From JBGCEZ01 sp045106735 (GTDB lineage Bacteria > Planctomycetota > Phycisphaerae > Phycisphaerales > SM1A02): DNA of 31,423 nucleotides. Below are positions 6,028 to 16,400 of this stretch, in pieces. Below the pieces are notes generated by a model that was not told the origin of the DNA, searched no databases, and worked only from the letters and a program-made list of their open reading frames with translations. The first letter of the stretch is position 1, and every line of letters begins with the position of its first letter. The position numbers and the translations under genes are program-made. The stretch is taken from contig JBGCEZ010000078.1 in assembly GCA_045106735.1 (NCBI GenBank), positions 1 through 31,423 on the forward strand, read 5' to 3'.

Positions 6028-8754
6028 ATGAATCACCCCACCTCCCGCCGGCGTACCGTCGGCATCACCACAGGGCTCGCCGCCCTCGTGGCGTCGATGA
6101 GTGTGACCAGCGTCACGCTCGCCCAGGACTTCCGTCCCTTCGACGAAGTGGCCAAGGGCTACACCAAGGTCGAAACCTCGCCCGGCGAAGGCAGCCTCTT
6201 CAACCTCTTCGTGAAGAAGAAGGATGGGCAGATGCTCGCCGAGTTGCCGCGCGGCTGGCAGAACAAGAAGTTCTTCATCGCTGCGACTCCTTCGGGCGGC
6301 GTCATCTTCTCCGGGCTCCAGGGGCCCGCGCGCTACGTCTACTGGAAGCAGTACGACAAGCGCATCGCCCTGATCGAGCCGAATCTCGACGTGCGCTCGA
6401 GTGGCGAAGCGGCGTCACGTGAGAACGTCGACAAGATCTTCCCCGACCGCGTGCTGCTCGACGTGCCGATCGTGGCCCTCGGTCCGGGCAAGCAGCCGGT
6501 CATCGACCTGGACCAGTTGCTGGTCGGTAATTCGTCGCGGCTCTCAGGCATCAACCTCAATGGTCGCTTGGCCAGCATTGAGAAGGCCAAGTCCTTCCCG
6601 GAGAACCTGGAGATCTCGGTCAAAGCGCCGAGTCCTTCCGGGGCCTTCATGATCGTTCACTATTCGATCAGCGAGATCAAGAACGATCGCAGCTACCGGC
6701 CGCGCGAGGCGGACGATCGGATCGGGTATTTCACTACGGACTACAAGGACCTTGGCGAGTACGGCACCGAAACCAATTGGAATTCGCGCATCAACCGTTG
6801 GAAGCTTGAGAAGCGCGACACCAGCCTGAAGCTGAGTCCGCCCAAGGAGCCGATCGTCTTCTACATCGAAGACACGGTTCCCGTTCGATACCGCCGGTAC
6901 GTGCGCGAAGGCATTCTGCAATGGAATGTTGCGTTCGAAAAAATCGGCATCCTCAACGCGATCGAAGTGCGCCAACAAGATTCGGTGACCGGTCAGTACA
7001 TGGACATTGATCCGGAGGACGTGCGTTACAACTTCGTCCGATGGCTGAATAACGACATTTCGACGGCGATCGGCCCCAGTCGGGCGCACCCGGTGACCGG
7101 CCAGATTCTCGACGCCGACATCGTGCTGACCGACGGTTGGATTCGGGCCTTTTATGGCCAGTGGGAAGATCGTCCGGCCGAAGAGATGGATGTGCTGAGC
7201 CCCGAGACCCGGGCATGGCTCGAGGACTATCCGCAATGGGATCCGCGTATTCAGTTGCTCCCGCCGAACGAGCGGGCCGAAGTGCTCGCCAATCGTGCGG
7301 CGCGGGCCGCCGCCGGTGATCCGGATCCGGCCGACAGCTTCAAAGATCCGATCATCGCCGCCAACCCCGAACTCGCCGAGATCGTCGAGTGGGCAGGCTG
7401 CGACCATGCTCTGTGTCTCGCCGCCCACGGCAAGGCGCGCGACATGGCCTTCGCCGGGCTGCAGTTCGAAGTCAGTGGCATGGTCGCCGAGGCGGAAGCC
7501 CGCGGCGAACAGCTCATTGACGGTATCCCTGAGTCGTTCATTGGTCCCCAGCTCGCACACCTGACGGTGCACGAAGTGGGCCACACCCTCGGCCTGCGGC
7601 ACAACTTCAAGTCCTCGTCGATCTACACGCTCGACGAAGTCAACAGTGAAGAATTCAAGGGCAAGATCACGAACTCCGGTTCGGTGATGGACTACTTGCC
7701 GACGAACTGGAACGTCGGCGAAGATGGAGTCCAGGGCGACTACGCCATGATCGGCATCGGTCCCTACGACATGTGGGCGATCGAGTTCGGTTACACGTTC
7801 GGTGACGTGAAGGAAGTGCTGGCCAAGGTTGGCGATCCGAAGCACGTGTACCTCACCGATGATGACACCGGTGGTCCTGATCCGTTGGCTCGCCGCTACG
7901 ACTACACCGCCGACCCGCTTCAGTGGGCGGAGAGCGTGATCGATCTTGTCGGCCAGCAACGCGGAAAGCTCTTGACCGAGTACGTGAAGGATGGCGATTC
8001 GTGGGAGCGGGCGCGGCGTGGCTATCTTCGCACCCTCTCGCAGCAACGTCGGATGATCGGCGTCATGACCCCTTGGGTCGGCGGTACCCATGTTGCTCGC
8101 GTGAAGAAGGGTGACCCCGGTACCGGTGCACCCCTCACTCCAGTTGATCCGGACTACCAGCGCGAGGCGTTGGACTTTGTCATCGCCAACGCGTTCCAGG
8201 ACGAAGCGTTTGGGATGTCGCCGGAACTGCTGAACAAGATGACCACCCGCAAATGGTCAGGCGGCCTGCAAGGCGAGTCCACGTGGCCGGTGCACCAACA
8301 GATCGCTGGCGTTCAGAACATGGCGGTGACCATGATTCTGAATCCGACGACCTTGGCTCGCGTGTACGACAATGAGCTTCGTACACCGGCGGGCGAGGAT
8401 GCCCTGACGCTGCCGGAGTTGTTCGGCACGCTGTTTGATGCGGTCTACACTGAACTTGGGTCGCAGATGGCGCGCGGCGACTTCTCTGATCGCGAGCCCA
8501 TGATCTCGAGTCTGCGGCGCAGTTTGCAGGCGGACATGACCGATCGGCTGGTCGCCATCGCGACCAATCAGGCTCGGCTGGATCGTCCGATCCGGCAGCA
8601 GGCGCTCTTCCATCTCCGCCAGCTCGATGAGATGTTGGAAGGCGCGGCCGACGGAGCGGAGGGTGCTGGAGTGGACACCTACACCCTGGCCCACATCCAA
8701 GACATGCATATGCGCACGAGTAAGGCGCTCGATGCAATCTACATCACGCAGTGA
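6028..8754 (+). CDS. Secreted zinc-dependent metalloprotease (DUF5117/DUF4953 type)
   Basis: The protein has 908 residues. Residues 1-33 form a signal peptide: basic 'SRRRTVG', a hydrophobic core, and probable cleavage after 'SVTLA'. The next part matches the DUF5118/DUF5117 region of large bacterial zinc proteases, including 'FNLFVKKKDGQMLAELP' near 60-76 and 'DYKDLGEYG' further on. The metzincin-like zinc site is clear: H515-E516-V-G-H519-T-L-G-L-R-H525-N-F. E516 would be the catalytic base and H515, H519 and H525 the ligands. A Met-turn-like 'SVMDY' (552-556) follows at the expected spacing. The family is exported and thought to degrade extracellular or periplasmic proteins, with physiological substrates mostly unknown. 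The gene stands alone, preceded by a gene-poor region and followed by a clear intrinsic terminator, so it is probably a single-gene transcript. Confidence 0.92.
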   Translation: MNHPTSRRRTVGITTGLAALVASMSVTSVTLAQDFRPFDEVAKGYTKVETSPGEGSLFNLFVKKKDGQMLAELPRGWQNKKFFIAATPSGGVIFSGLQGPARYVYWKQYDKRIALIEPNLDVRSSGEAASRENVDKIFPDRVLLDVPIVALGPGKQPVIDLDQLLVGNSSRLSGINLNGRLASIEKAKSFPENLEISVKAPSPSGAFMIVHYSISEIKNDRSYRPREADDRIGYFTTDYKDLGEYGTETNWNSRINRWKLEKRDTSLKLSPPKEPIVFYIEDTVPVRYRRYVREGILQWNVAFEKIGILNAIEVRQQDSVTGQYMDIDPEDVRYNFVRWLNNDISTAIGPSRAHPVTGQILDADIVLTDGWIRAFYGQWEDRPAEEMDVLSPETRAWLEDYPQWDPRIQLLPPNERAEVLANRAARAAAGDPDPADSFKDPIIAANPELAEIVEWAGCDHALCLAAHGKARDMAFAGLQFEVSGMVAEAEARGEQLIDGIPESFIGPQLAHLTVHEVGHTLGLRHNFKSSSIYTLDEVNSEEFKGKITNSGSVMDYLPTNWNVGEDGVQGDYAMIGIGPYDMWAIEFGYTFGDVKEVLAKVGDPKHVYLTDDDTGGPDPLARRYDYTADPLQWAESVIDLVGQQRGKLLTEYVKDGDSWERARRGYLRTLSQQRRMIGVMTPWVGGTHVARVKKGDPGTGAPLTPVDPDYQREALDFVIANAFQDEAFGMSPELLNKMTTRKWSGGLQGESTWPVHQQIAGVQNMAVTMILNPTTLARVYDNELRTPAGEDALTLPELFGTLFDAVYTELGSQMARGDFSDREPMISSLRRSLQADMTDRLVAIATNQARLDRPIRQQALFHLRQLDEMLEGAADGAEGAGVDTYTLAHIQDMHMRTSKALDAIYITQ

Positions 8755-8806
8755 TGGGTGAATCCATGGCGGTTTGATCGGAATGATCAGCCGACGTGAC
8801 CACGAG

Positions 8807-8840
8807 GCGGGTCGTCTTCTTGCGAAGGCGACCCGCTTTT
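8807..8840 (+). terminator. Intrinsic terminator after the metalloprotease gene
   Basis: GCGGGTCG (8807-8814) pairs perfectly with CGACCCGC (8829-8836). An inner CTTC/GAAG stem forms within the loop, and TTTT follows directly at 8837-8840. It lies 52 nt past the stop codon. Confidence 0.8.
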
Positions 8841-8900
8841 CGTTGGTCGTTGGTCGTTGCTGGGTGGCTCGGGATGTGACGGCGATGCGCCGAGGATGGC

Positions 8901-8990
8901 GTCGGCGTCGAGCGCCGGGTGTCGAACGCGGGGCACCGAGTGCCGGGCGTTGAACGCCGAGCGCCGGTCGTCGGCGTCGAGCACCGGTCG
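8901..8990. repeat. Degenerate heptanucleotide tandem array B
   Basis: There are thirteen units in phase, twelve of 7 nt and one of 6 nt. Units tend to alternate between a TCGARCG type and a CCGRGYG type, giving a 14-nt higher-order period. A short separate run of three GTTGGTC-like heptamers lies at 8842-8862, directly after the terminator T-run. The array sits in the convergent gap between the metalloprotease and cheR. Confidence 0.65.
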
Positions 8991-9035
8991 CTGGGGTGGC
9001 GCGGTTGACGCCCGGTAGGATCGCGTCGTCGGGGA

Positions 9036-9887
9036 TCAGGCCAGCATCCTCTTCGGTGGCTCGGTGAGATTCGGCTGGTAGTAGGTGGCCCGGCAGTGCA
9101 TCTGTGGCACGAACATTGGCCCGAATTTGGCGAGCGATTCGCTCGCGCCAACGAACATGTATCCGCTCGGGCTGAGCACCTTGGCCAGTCGTTGGAAGAG
9201 GTCCTTCTGCACGTCGGCGTCGAAGTAGATCGCGACGTTCCGGCACAACACGATGTCGAACTGGCCCAGGGCGGCGAAGTTCGTCAGCAGGTTCAGTCGG
9301 CGGAAGTTGATGATGCTCCGAACGTTGTCGGTGATACGCCACTGGCCAGCGTCTTCTTTGAAGTACTTGCGTCGGAGCTGATCAGGCAGTCCGCGGCCGA
9401 TCTCCAGTTCCGAGTAGACCCCTGTTTGGGCGGCGGAAATCGCCCGTTCGGAGATGTCGGTCGCCAGAATTCGGATGTCCCACTGCCGAATGTCCGGCAC
9501 CAGTTCGTGAAGGATCATCGACAAGCTGTAGGGCTCTTGGCCGGTCGAGCACGCGGCCGACCAAATTCGAAGCCGGCGAGGCGAGGGGGTTGACGACTTC
9601 TCGTCGAACACCATTGGGATGACGCGGTGCTGCAAGACGTCGAACGGTGCGTCGTCGCGAAAGAAGAGCGTCTCGTTGGTCGTCATCGCGTCGATGAAGC
9701 GCTGCTTCAGCGCCGGATTACCGGCGACGGCCTGGCAGAGCTTTGCGTATGAGTCATGGCCGGCTTCCCGCAGGAATGGGCCAAGGCGAGACTCGACGAG
9801 GTAATCCTTGGTTTCGCCAATCACGATGCCGCAGAGCTGCATCACCAAAGCGGAAACCAGCTTCATGTCCTGGGGAGTTGGTTTCAT
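9036..9887 (-). CDS. cheR: CheR chemoreceptor glutamate methyltransferase
   Basis: The protein has 283 residues, the normal CheR length. The N-terminal helical domain spans about 1-80 and ends in 'TTNETLFFRD' (69-78), a CheR signature. The SAM-binding domain follows, with 'WSAACSTGQEPYSLSM' (109-124), 'ILATDIS' (140-146) carrying the acidic residue for the SAM ribose, and 'CRNVAIYFD' (215-223). It transfers methyl groups from SAM to glutamates of chemoreceptors, opposing CheB. Its ATG overlaps the cheB stop by 4 nt (ATGA), so the two adaptation enzymes are probably made in a fixed ratio. It is the last gene of the leftward chemotaxis operon. The only neighbouring receptor lacks a C-terminal NWETF-type tether. 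Confidence 0.95.
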   Translation of the reverse strand: MKPTPQDMKLVSALVMQLCGIVIGETKDYLVESRLGPFLREAGHDSYAKLCQAVAGNPALKQRFIDAMTTNETLFFRDDAPFDVLQHRVIPMVFDEKSSTPSPRRLRIWSAACSTGQEPYSLSMILHELVPDIRQWDIRILATDISERAISAAQTGVYSELEIGRGLPDQLRRKYFKEDAGQWRITDNVRSIINFRRLNLLTNFAALGQFDIVLCRNVAIYFDADVQKDLFQRLAKVLSPSGYMFVGASESLAKFGPMFVPQMHCRATYYQPNLTEPPKRMLA

Positions 9888-11101
9888 GCGGCGATCTGCC
9901 GAAGACTACGGCGAACAAGGTCGGGCGCGATGTCATCAAGGTCCAAGATCGATGTGGCTTGTCCGGCGGCAACCGGATGGCTCGGCATGCCGAAGACCAC
10001 ACAGGATTCGGGTGACTGGCAGATAATTGGCGCTCCAAGTTCATGCAAGCGGGTACATCCGCGGCGTCCGTCGTGCCCCATGCCGGTAAGCATGACCACG
10101 AGTTGGCGACCGCCCCAGAGTTCGGCACTACTGGCAAAGAGCTTCTCGACCGCGGGTCGACACGCTTCGATGGGATCTTCGTCGTCGATGCGGGCGATGG
10201 TGCGGCCGCCGGAGTTTCCGATGGTCATGTGTCGGCCGCCCGGGGCGATCAGCACACGGCCTGGCTCAACCACCATCCCGTCCTCGGCTTCCACCACATC
10301 CAGCTCCGATTGTCGATTGAGATCGGCAGCCATGGTCTTGGTGAACTTCGGTGGCATGTGCTGGACGATGCAAATCGGAAGTCGAAAGTCGCCCGGCAAG
10401 TTCGGGATCAAGCGAGTCAGCGCCGCGGGGCCACCAGTGGAGACCCCGATGACGACGCCGCGTGGCTTGCCAGCCGGGGCGAGCGGGCGAGCGGTCGGGG
10501 TGGGGCGATCATTGGGTGATCGTCCGCTTCCGACGGCGGTCTGGCCAATGCGCCCGGCGACATCGCGGCTCGCGCGGCGACCACTGGTCAGGCCGGAGTC
10601 GGTCGAGCGGGTCGGTGCGCCGACGCTGGTGGCCGGAACCATCTTGATCGATGACGCTGACGTCGACGGCCGAACCGTTCGCATCGAGGCGAACAGCACT
10701 CGGACCTTTGGCAGCAATTGTTCCCGGAGTTCCTTGATGCTCTCTCGGGGGCTGCTCGTCGATGGCTTCGTGACGAAGTCGACCGCTCCCAGTGCGAGAG
10801 CTCTGATTGTTGCCGACGCGCCGCTGTCGGTTGTTGAGCTGACCATGATGATGCGCGGCCGGAGTTTTCGAGCCTTCAACTCGCTCAAGACCTCGTGGCC
10901 GGTCATTCCGGGCATCTCAACGTCTAGTGTGACAACGTCAGGGTTCTCTCGTTCGATCATTTCGACGGCTTCGCGGCCATCGCGCGCGGCTCCCACCAAT
11001 GTGAGGTCGGGCTCCCCCGAAACGATTTCACTGATGGCGCGGCGCCAGATGGCGTTGTCGTCGACCGCAACGATGCGGATGGCAGAGTCCTTGGCCTGCA
11101 C
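9884..11101 (-). CDS. cheB: CheB protein-glutamate methylesterase/deamidase
   Basis: The protein has 405 residues from a GTG start at 11101 with an AAAGGT ribosome-binding site. The receiver domain (about 7-125) has the acidic pair D14/D15, phospho-acceptor D60 in 'VVTLDVEMPGMTG', S88/S89 and K112. A long Ser/Thr/Pro/Arg-rich linker (about 140-213) follows, longer than usual. The methylesterase domain (about 214-403) has the catalytic triad S221 in 'GVSTGG', H248 in 'QHMP' and D344 in 'GMGHDG'. Phosphorylation by CheA would activate demethylation of the receptor for adaptation. The gene follows the chemoreceptor by 115 nt and overlaps cheR by 4 nt. Confidence 0.95.
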   Translation of the reverse strand: MQAKDSAIRIVAVDDNAIWRRAISEIVSGEPDLTLVGAARDGREAVEMIERENPDVVTLDVEMPGMTGHEVLSELKARKLRPRIIMVSSTTDSGASATIRALALGAVDFVTKPSTSSPRESIKELREQLLPKVRVLFASMRTVRPSTSASSIKMVPATSVGAPTRSTDSGLTSGRRASRDVAGRIGQTAVGSGRSPNDRPTPTARPLAPAGKPRGVVIGVSTGGPAALTRLIPNLPGDFRLPICIVQHMPPKFTKTMAADLNRQSELDVVEAEDGMVVEPGRVLIAPGGRHMTIGNSGGRTIARIDDEDPIEACRPAVEKLFASSAELWGGRQLVVMLTGMGHDGRRGCTRLHELGAPIICQSPESCVVFGMPSHPVAAGQATSILDLDDIAPDLVRRSLRQIAA

Positions 11102-11216
11102 AGCTGACCTTTCATTCGGAACGGGGTGGGGGGTGGCGACGTTGCCGCGGTGTTGAAGTCGAGTCCAACGATGCGTCGTGGTTGGCGGATCTACTCGATC
11201 GCAGGTTCGGCCGGAC

Positions 11217-12824
11217 TCAGCACGAGAATCGACTCGCGGCCGCCTCCATCGATGCAGCGAGTCGTGTCACGTCTTCGCTCGAGGCACGCATCACATCCAC
11301 GGCTCCAGTCGACTCTCGGCTGTGCTGTTCGACCATGCCAATGTTGCTCTTGATCTCTCTTGAAGCGGCGGCTGTCTGGTTGACGCCGGCTGCAAAGCTC
11401 TGGGCGGCCGCGGCCGAGTCGCCGACACTGCGAGCAATCTCTTGCGTCGCGTGGTTCTGGTGTTGGACGGCCGTGGCGATCTTCCGGGCGACGTCACTGA
11501 TGTCGGAGATGGCTTCCGAGATGCGACCGATTGCGTCCACTGAATCGCCGGTCGATGCTTGGATCGCCTCGATTCGTTTGCGGATGTCCTCGGTGGCGTC
11601 TCCGGTTTGCTTCGCCAATTCCTTGACTTCGGTCGCAACGACGGCAAAGCCCTTGCCGGCATCGCCAGCGCGAGCGGCTTCGATTGTGGCATTCAGTGCG
11701 AGCAAGTTGGTCTGCTCCGCAATGTCCTGGATGACCTCGATGACCTTGCCGATTTCGTCGGCGGCTTCGCCCAGAAGCCGGACTTTTCTGTTCGAGTCGT
11801 CGGCCAAACTGGCTGCGCTTTCGGCAGACTGTGAAGCGAGATCACAGTTGTCGTTGATGGCCGCGATGGCCGTCGTCAGATTGGTGGCCGACTCGGTCAC
11901 GGTCTGCAAAGTGTTCGTCATTTCATCCGCGGACTGAGCCATCGTGGTCATGCGGTCGGAGACTTCGCAGGCTGAGCCTGCAGCGTCGTACGCTTCGCCT
12001 GAGAGTTCCGACGCACCCGTCTTCAACTTGCTTGCGTTGTCGGCCAGGCTCCCGGAAGCGGCGGCGAGACTGGTGCTCTCACGTTGGACTTGGGAGATGG
12101 AATCTTGCGTGGACGCCAGAAGCCGGTCGAGGTCCCGGCACAGCTGCGCGAATTCGTTGCCCGCTTTCGACGTTCCGATTCTTGTGGTCAAATCTCCGTC
12201 TGCCGCGTTGCGGACGGCATCACGCGCGAGCATGAGTGGCGAGATGAAGAGTCGTCCACACCAGAGGCACGCTCCCACCCCGATCAACGTGCTCGCGATG
12301 ATTCCGCCGATGGTCGTCGCCCGGAGAAGACCGAGGAGATTTGCGACTTCGTCGGAGCCATCGGAGGTGTAGCCATCGACGAGCGTTTGTTCGATGGATC
12401 CGATTGACGTGACGGCGTCGCGATATCCGTTGGCCGCCGTCGCGCGGCCTTCGAAGTTTCCCGTACTGGCGGACGGCCACGCCGCTCGTAGGGTTTCCGA
12501 AGCCTGGTGGAGTGAGTGGATATCGCCATCCAGACTCGCGAGGTTGGAGTCTTTGGCCGCCCGGGAGAACGCTCGCAGTGCTGCGTCGAACGATTCGCGC
12601 CAGGGTGCTTGATCGGGGTCAGCCAGGTCGGCGCCGACCAATGCCAGTTCGTGTTCCAAGGTTGACAGCGTGGTCGCAACCGCCAATTGAGGTTCGGGTG
12701 TTCTGGTCGCCTCGGCGGCGAGTCGGTCGAGCCCGAAAAACGTGATGCCTCCGGTCACTCCTGCGACGGCGACGATCGCCCCGAAGGATGCAAGCAAGGT
12801 GGTTCGGAACGAAGGGGCGGTCAT
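11217..12824 (-). CDS. Methyl-accepting chemotaxis protein (transmembrane)
   Basis: The protein has 535 residues from the ATG at 12824, chosen because AAAGG lies upstream. An in-frame GTG at 12911 would add 29 residues but has no properly spaced site. The layout is: first membrane helix about 8-31, an all-helical extracytoplasmic sensor of ~135 residues (four-helix-bundle size), second helix about 170-193, HAMP about 190-243, and a cytoplasmic signalling domain. The hairpin tip has the conserved 'IAEQTNLLALNATIEAARAG' followed by 'GKGFAVVATEVKELA'. The ligand cannot be inferred. It lies 90 nt after cheW in the same operon and is the only receptor gene in the window. It ends in 'SRFSC' with no CheR-binding pentapeptide. 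Confidence 0.93.
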   Translation of the reverse strand: MTAPSFRTTLLASFGAIVAVAGVTGGITFFGLDRLAAEATRTPEPQLAVATTLSTLEHELALVGADLADPDQAPWRESFDAALRAFSRAAKDSNLASLDGDIHSLHQASETLRAAWPSASTGNFEGRATAANGYRDAVTSIGSIEQTLVDGYTSDGSDEVANLLGLLRATTIGGIIASTLIGVGACLWCGRLFISPLMLARDAVRNAADGDLTTRIGTSKAGNEFAQLCRDLDRLLASTQDSISQVQRESTSLAAASGSLADNASKLKTGASELSGEAYDAAGSACEVSDRMTTMAQSADEMTNTLQTVTESATNLTTAIAAINDNCDLASQSAESAASLADDSNRKVRLLGEAADEIGKVIEVIQDIAEQTNLLALNATIEAARAGDAGKGFAVVATEVKELAKQTGDATEDIRKRIEAIQASTGDSVDAIGRISEAISDISDVARKIATAVQHQNHATQEIARSVGDSAAAAQSFAAGVNQTAAASREIKSNIGMVEQHSRESTGAVDVMRASSEDVTRLAASMEAAASRFSC

Positions 12825-12914
12825 CAGATTGCCTTTCGGCGAGCGGGAGGCGTCGCTCGTCCTTTGAATCAGAACATGCCCAACCGTGTACTGCGGCAGG
12901 TGGCGGAACACTTC

Positions 12915-13400
12915 CTAGGAAGTGGCAGTCTCGGCGAGTTGGTTGGCGAGGGCCTTGTCGGTGTCGAGAATGCAGAGCAGGGCGTTCTCGGTCTTGTGGA
13001 CCTTGGCCACGTAGTCGCCGATCCGCGCTTCGAGGTTCCCGGGAGCGGGTTCGATCGAATCCTCGTGGGCGAAGACCACGTCGCCGACCCGGTCGACGAG
13101 AATCCCGATCATCTCGTCGCCTGACCGAACAATGACGTTTTGCGTTGCATCATTGACCGGCGTGGTGCCGAGGCGGAGGACGCTTCGAAGATCGACGATG
13201 GTGATCACATCGCCTCGGAGGTTCACCACGCCGCGAACCATTTCAGCGGCGTGCGGAACGACGGTGAGGTTGCGCAGGCGGATGATTTCCTGGACTTCGT
13301 GGATGTTGATCCCGATCCACAGGTCGCCCAAATGGAAGGTCACCAGTTCGATGGTCTTGCCGTCGTCGACGACTTCTTCTTGGTCATCATGCATTCTCAT
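12915..13400 (-). CDS. cheW: CheW adaptor protein
   Basis: The protein has 161 residues, a typical CheW length. The single CheW fold starts at about residue 17 ('ELVTFHLGDLWIGINIHEVQ') and includes 'VRGVVNLRGDVITIVDLR', the family's most conserved stretch, and 'GILVDRVGDVV'. CheW couples chemoreceptors to CheA in the signalling array. Its ATG overlaps the cheA stop by 4 nt, and GGGAG lies 7 nt upstream inside the cheA end, so translation is probably coupled. It is followed closely by the receptor gene. Confidence 0.95.
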   Translation of the reverse strand: MRMHDDQEEVVDDGKTIELVTFHLGDLWIGINIHEVQEIIRLRNLTVVPHAAEMVRGVVNLRGDVITIVDLRSVLRLGTTPVNDATQNVIVRSGDEMIGILVDRVGDVVFAHEDSIEPAPGNLEARIGDYVAKVHKTENALLCILDTDKALANQLAETATS

Positions 13401-16400
13401 GCGGGAACTCCCGTAGCGGCGGCAGCGTTGACTCCGAGGCCGGCTCGCTCGCGATACGCGTCAAGTTGGGTGGAGATGGCCTTGAGCAATTCGTCTCGGT
13501 CCATCTTGATCTGGTAGTCGTTGACCCCGGCGTTGCGGGCCTTCTTGATGTCTTCATCGCTCGAAAGACTGGACAGTGCGATGATGGGCAAGTGCGCGGT
13601 CATCGGATCGGCCCGGATCGTGGCCGTCAGTTCGACCCCGTTCATGTTGGGCATCTCGATATCAGTGAGGATCAAGTCGAAGGTGCGGTCGGGATCCTGG
13701 AGGACATCCCAGGCGATCTGCCCGTCCTCGCAGCCCACAACTTCATAGCCGTCGGATTCGAGGAAGCTGATGACCTGGCGGCGGAAGAAGTTCGAATCCT
13801 CGGCGAGCAAGATCGAAACCGGCCCGCGTGAGACAGCCTTGGGCGACTCGTCGACGAAGCGATCCGGGTACGCGGTTCGGCCGAGGGTGACGACGTCAAC
13901 GATTCGAACGGGTCGCTCGTTCTCGATGACCGAGCCGATGATGCCGGGCTCACTGAAGGTCACCTGGTCGATCTGCGTACTGATCCCGTGGATGTCGACG
14001 AGCTGTGGCGCGATGAGGCCGATGTCCGAACCCGCGAAGGTGAAGACGACGACGTGGTAGTGGTCGTGCTCCTCTCGCGGAAGAACGTTCACGTGGTGCT
14101 CGAGGGAGATGAGTGGGAGAGAGTGTCCGCTGTATTGCAGGATGTCCTTGCCGCCCAACTTGCCAAGATCGGCCGCGGCGACCCGTTCGATCCGGCTGAT
14201 CAGGGCCGTGGGCACCGCAAACAGCTCAGTCGAGTGATTCGAGAAGATCAGGCTGGATTGCATCTCGACACTGATGCCGTCGGAATCAAGGGCTTCACGT
14301 TGGGCGTTGGCTCGATCTGCTCGCTTCGACAGGCGGCCGTGGTTGGCGACGCCAGTCAGGTCCAGGATCAACGCGATGTCTCCGTCGCCGAGAATGGTGG
14401 CCCCGGCGAGGGTCTGACAGTTCTTCATGTGCCGACCGAGAGGCTTCACCACGATCTCTTGCGAGTCGGCCACGTCATCCACGACGAGTCCGTAGCGGAG
14501 TGTGCCGGCTTCGATCACGATGATGTTGATCGCTTCCGGTTCGCCGATCATGCTCGACGGTTCCATGCCTGGGGGGCACTTTGGACGTTCGTCGCCGTCG
14601 ACTTCAGCGGTGGCCGTGGCCGCGACCGGAGCCGGAGCCGGGGCCGACGGCGATGAGGCGGCGTCAGTGTCCTTGGTCTTCGGCTTGCGGCCAGGATCCA
14701 CGATGCGCGGATCCTTCATGACCTGCCGCAGACTGATGAGCGGCAGCAGGTCGCCACGCAATCGAAGGACTTCAGCGTCGTCAATGCGACCGATGCGTTC
14801 GGAGATGTCCTCCGGCTTCACCCGCATGAGTTCACTGATGTTGGTCTGGGGGATGGCGTATCGATTGTCACCATTCACAACGACGAGCGACGGAATGATG
14901 GCCAGCGTCAGTGGGAGTTGAATCCGGAACGTCGTGCCGACGTTGACCTCGGACTGAATCTCGATGGAACCGCCGAGCATTTCGATATTGGTTCGGACGA
15001 CGTCCATGCCGACGCCACGACCAGATACGTCGGTGATCGCCGCTGCCGTCGAGAAGCCGGGGTGGAAGATGAGCATCTGGGCGTCGGAGTCGGAGAGCGC
15101 TTGCGCCTCGTCCTCGTTCATCAGGCCCTTCTTGGTCGCGTTGGCTCGCATCTTGTCCGGGTCGATGCCGGCGCCATCGTCTTCGATGGTGATGAAGACC
15201 TTGCCGGCCTGGTGGAAGGCCCGCATGACGACGCGGCCCTCGCCTTCCTTGCCCTTGCTGATCCGTGCGTCGGGAACTTCAACGCCATGGTCGCATGCGT
15301 TGCGAATCAAGTGCGTGAGCGGATCGCCGATGGCTTCAATGATCGACTTGTCGAGTTCGACTTCCTTGCCGTGGATGTCGAGTTCGATCTGCTTGTCGAG
15401 TTGCTTGGACAGATCGCGAACGATCCGTGGGAACTTGTTGAACACGGCGCCGACCGGCTGCATGCGGGTCTGCATGATCGCTTCTTGCAGCTCGCTCGTG
15501 ATGCGATCGATGCGGGCGGCGATCGACTCAAGACTCTCTTCGCCGTCCTCATTCGAAACCCCCTGGTTGAGTTGGTTTCGCGAGAGTACAAGCTCGCCAG
15601 CCAGGTTCATGAGGGTGTCGAGGTTCTGAACGCTTACCCGGAGGAACTGCTGCGCTTGCGGAGTCTCGGCTCGCGGGGTATCCGGCTTGGCCGCTGAAGT
15701 TGAGCCTGAGCCTGACGGTGCGGTGGAAGCCGGGCCGTCGGCCGCAGTCGCGGCTTCGGGCGCCGGAGAAGCAGCGGGAGGAGCGGCATCGAGTTCGGCC
15801 GCGATCGCGGCGATGTCGTCGCTGTCATCGGTGGCGGCAATCGGAACGCCCAGTGACAGTCCCAGTCCGATTCCGCCGGCCGCAATGGGATCGCCCGATC
15901 CGGCGGCTTCGGCGATCGGCGTGACGGACGCCGGATTGACATCGAACAGGTCGGCGAGTTCAGATGAGCTTGTCGCCGATGCGTACAGAACAATGAACTC
16001 GAGTTGTTCCGCGATGGAAGTCTCGATCGGCGGGACCGCTCCAGTGCTGACGTAGGCTTGGAGGATGGACCCGTTTTCTTCAAGCTCCTGCAAGAGCATG
16101 GCCGGGTGGCGCTCGTCGCCGCGCTGCTCGGCGATGAGATCGAGCGTCAGAAGGTGAATGTGACGGCCGTCGCGGCGGTGCTCATTCATGGATCCGGTGG
16201 GGATCATGAGGAACGCGACCGATCCATCGGGGAGCATGACGTCGTAGACGTCGTCGTCATCGTTGAGCGAGAACGGCCCATTGTCGTCGGCGGAATCGCT
16301 GGAGGGCGAGCCGTCGCCTTCGGGCGCTGGTGCTTCGTCGCTCCCGGCGCCGGAGGATGCGGCCGTGGCGGCGGTCGCATTCGCGTCCCGATGCTCGGGA

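Noticed and set aside
6544..8091. 515-residue minus-strand frame inside the metalloprotease gene
   Set aside because: It is antisense to a gene with a confident HEXGH protease call, and it has no recognisable motif.
11217..12911. Longer chemoreceptor start at GTG 12911
   Set aside because: The AGGA is only 4 nt from the GTG, and the added 29 residues precede the first membrane helix without family-like sequence. ATG 12824 has a better-spaced site.
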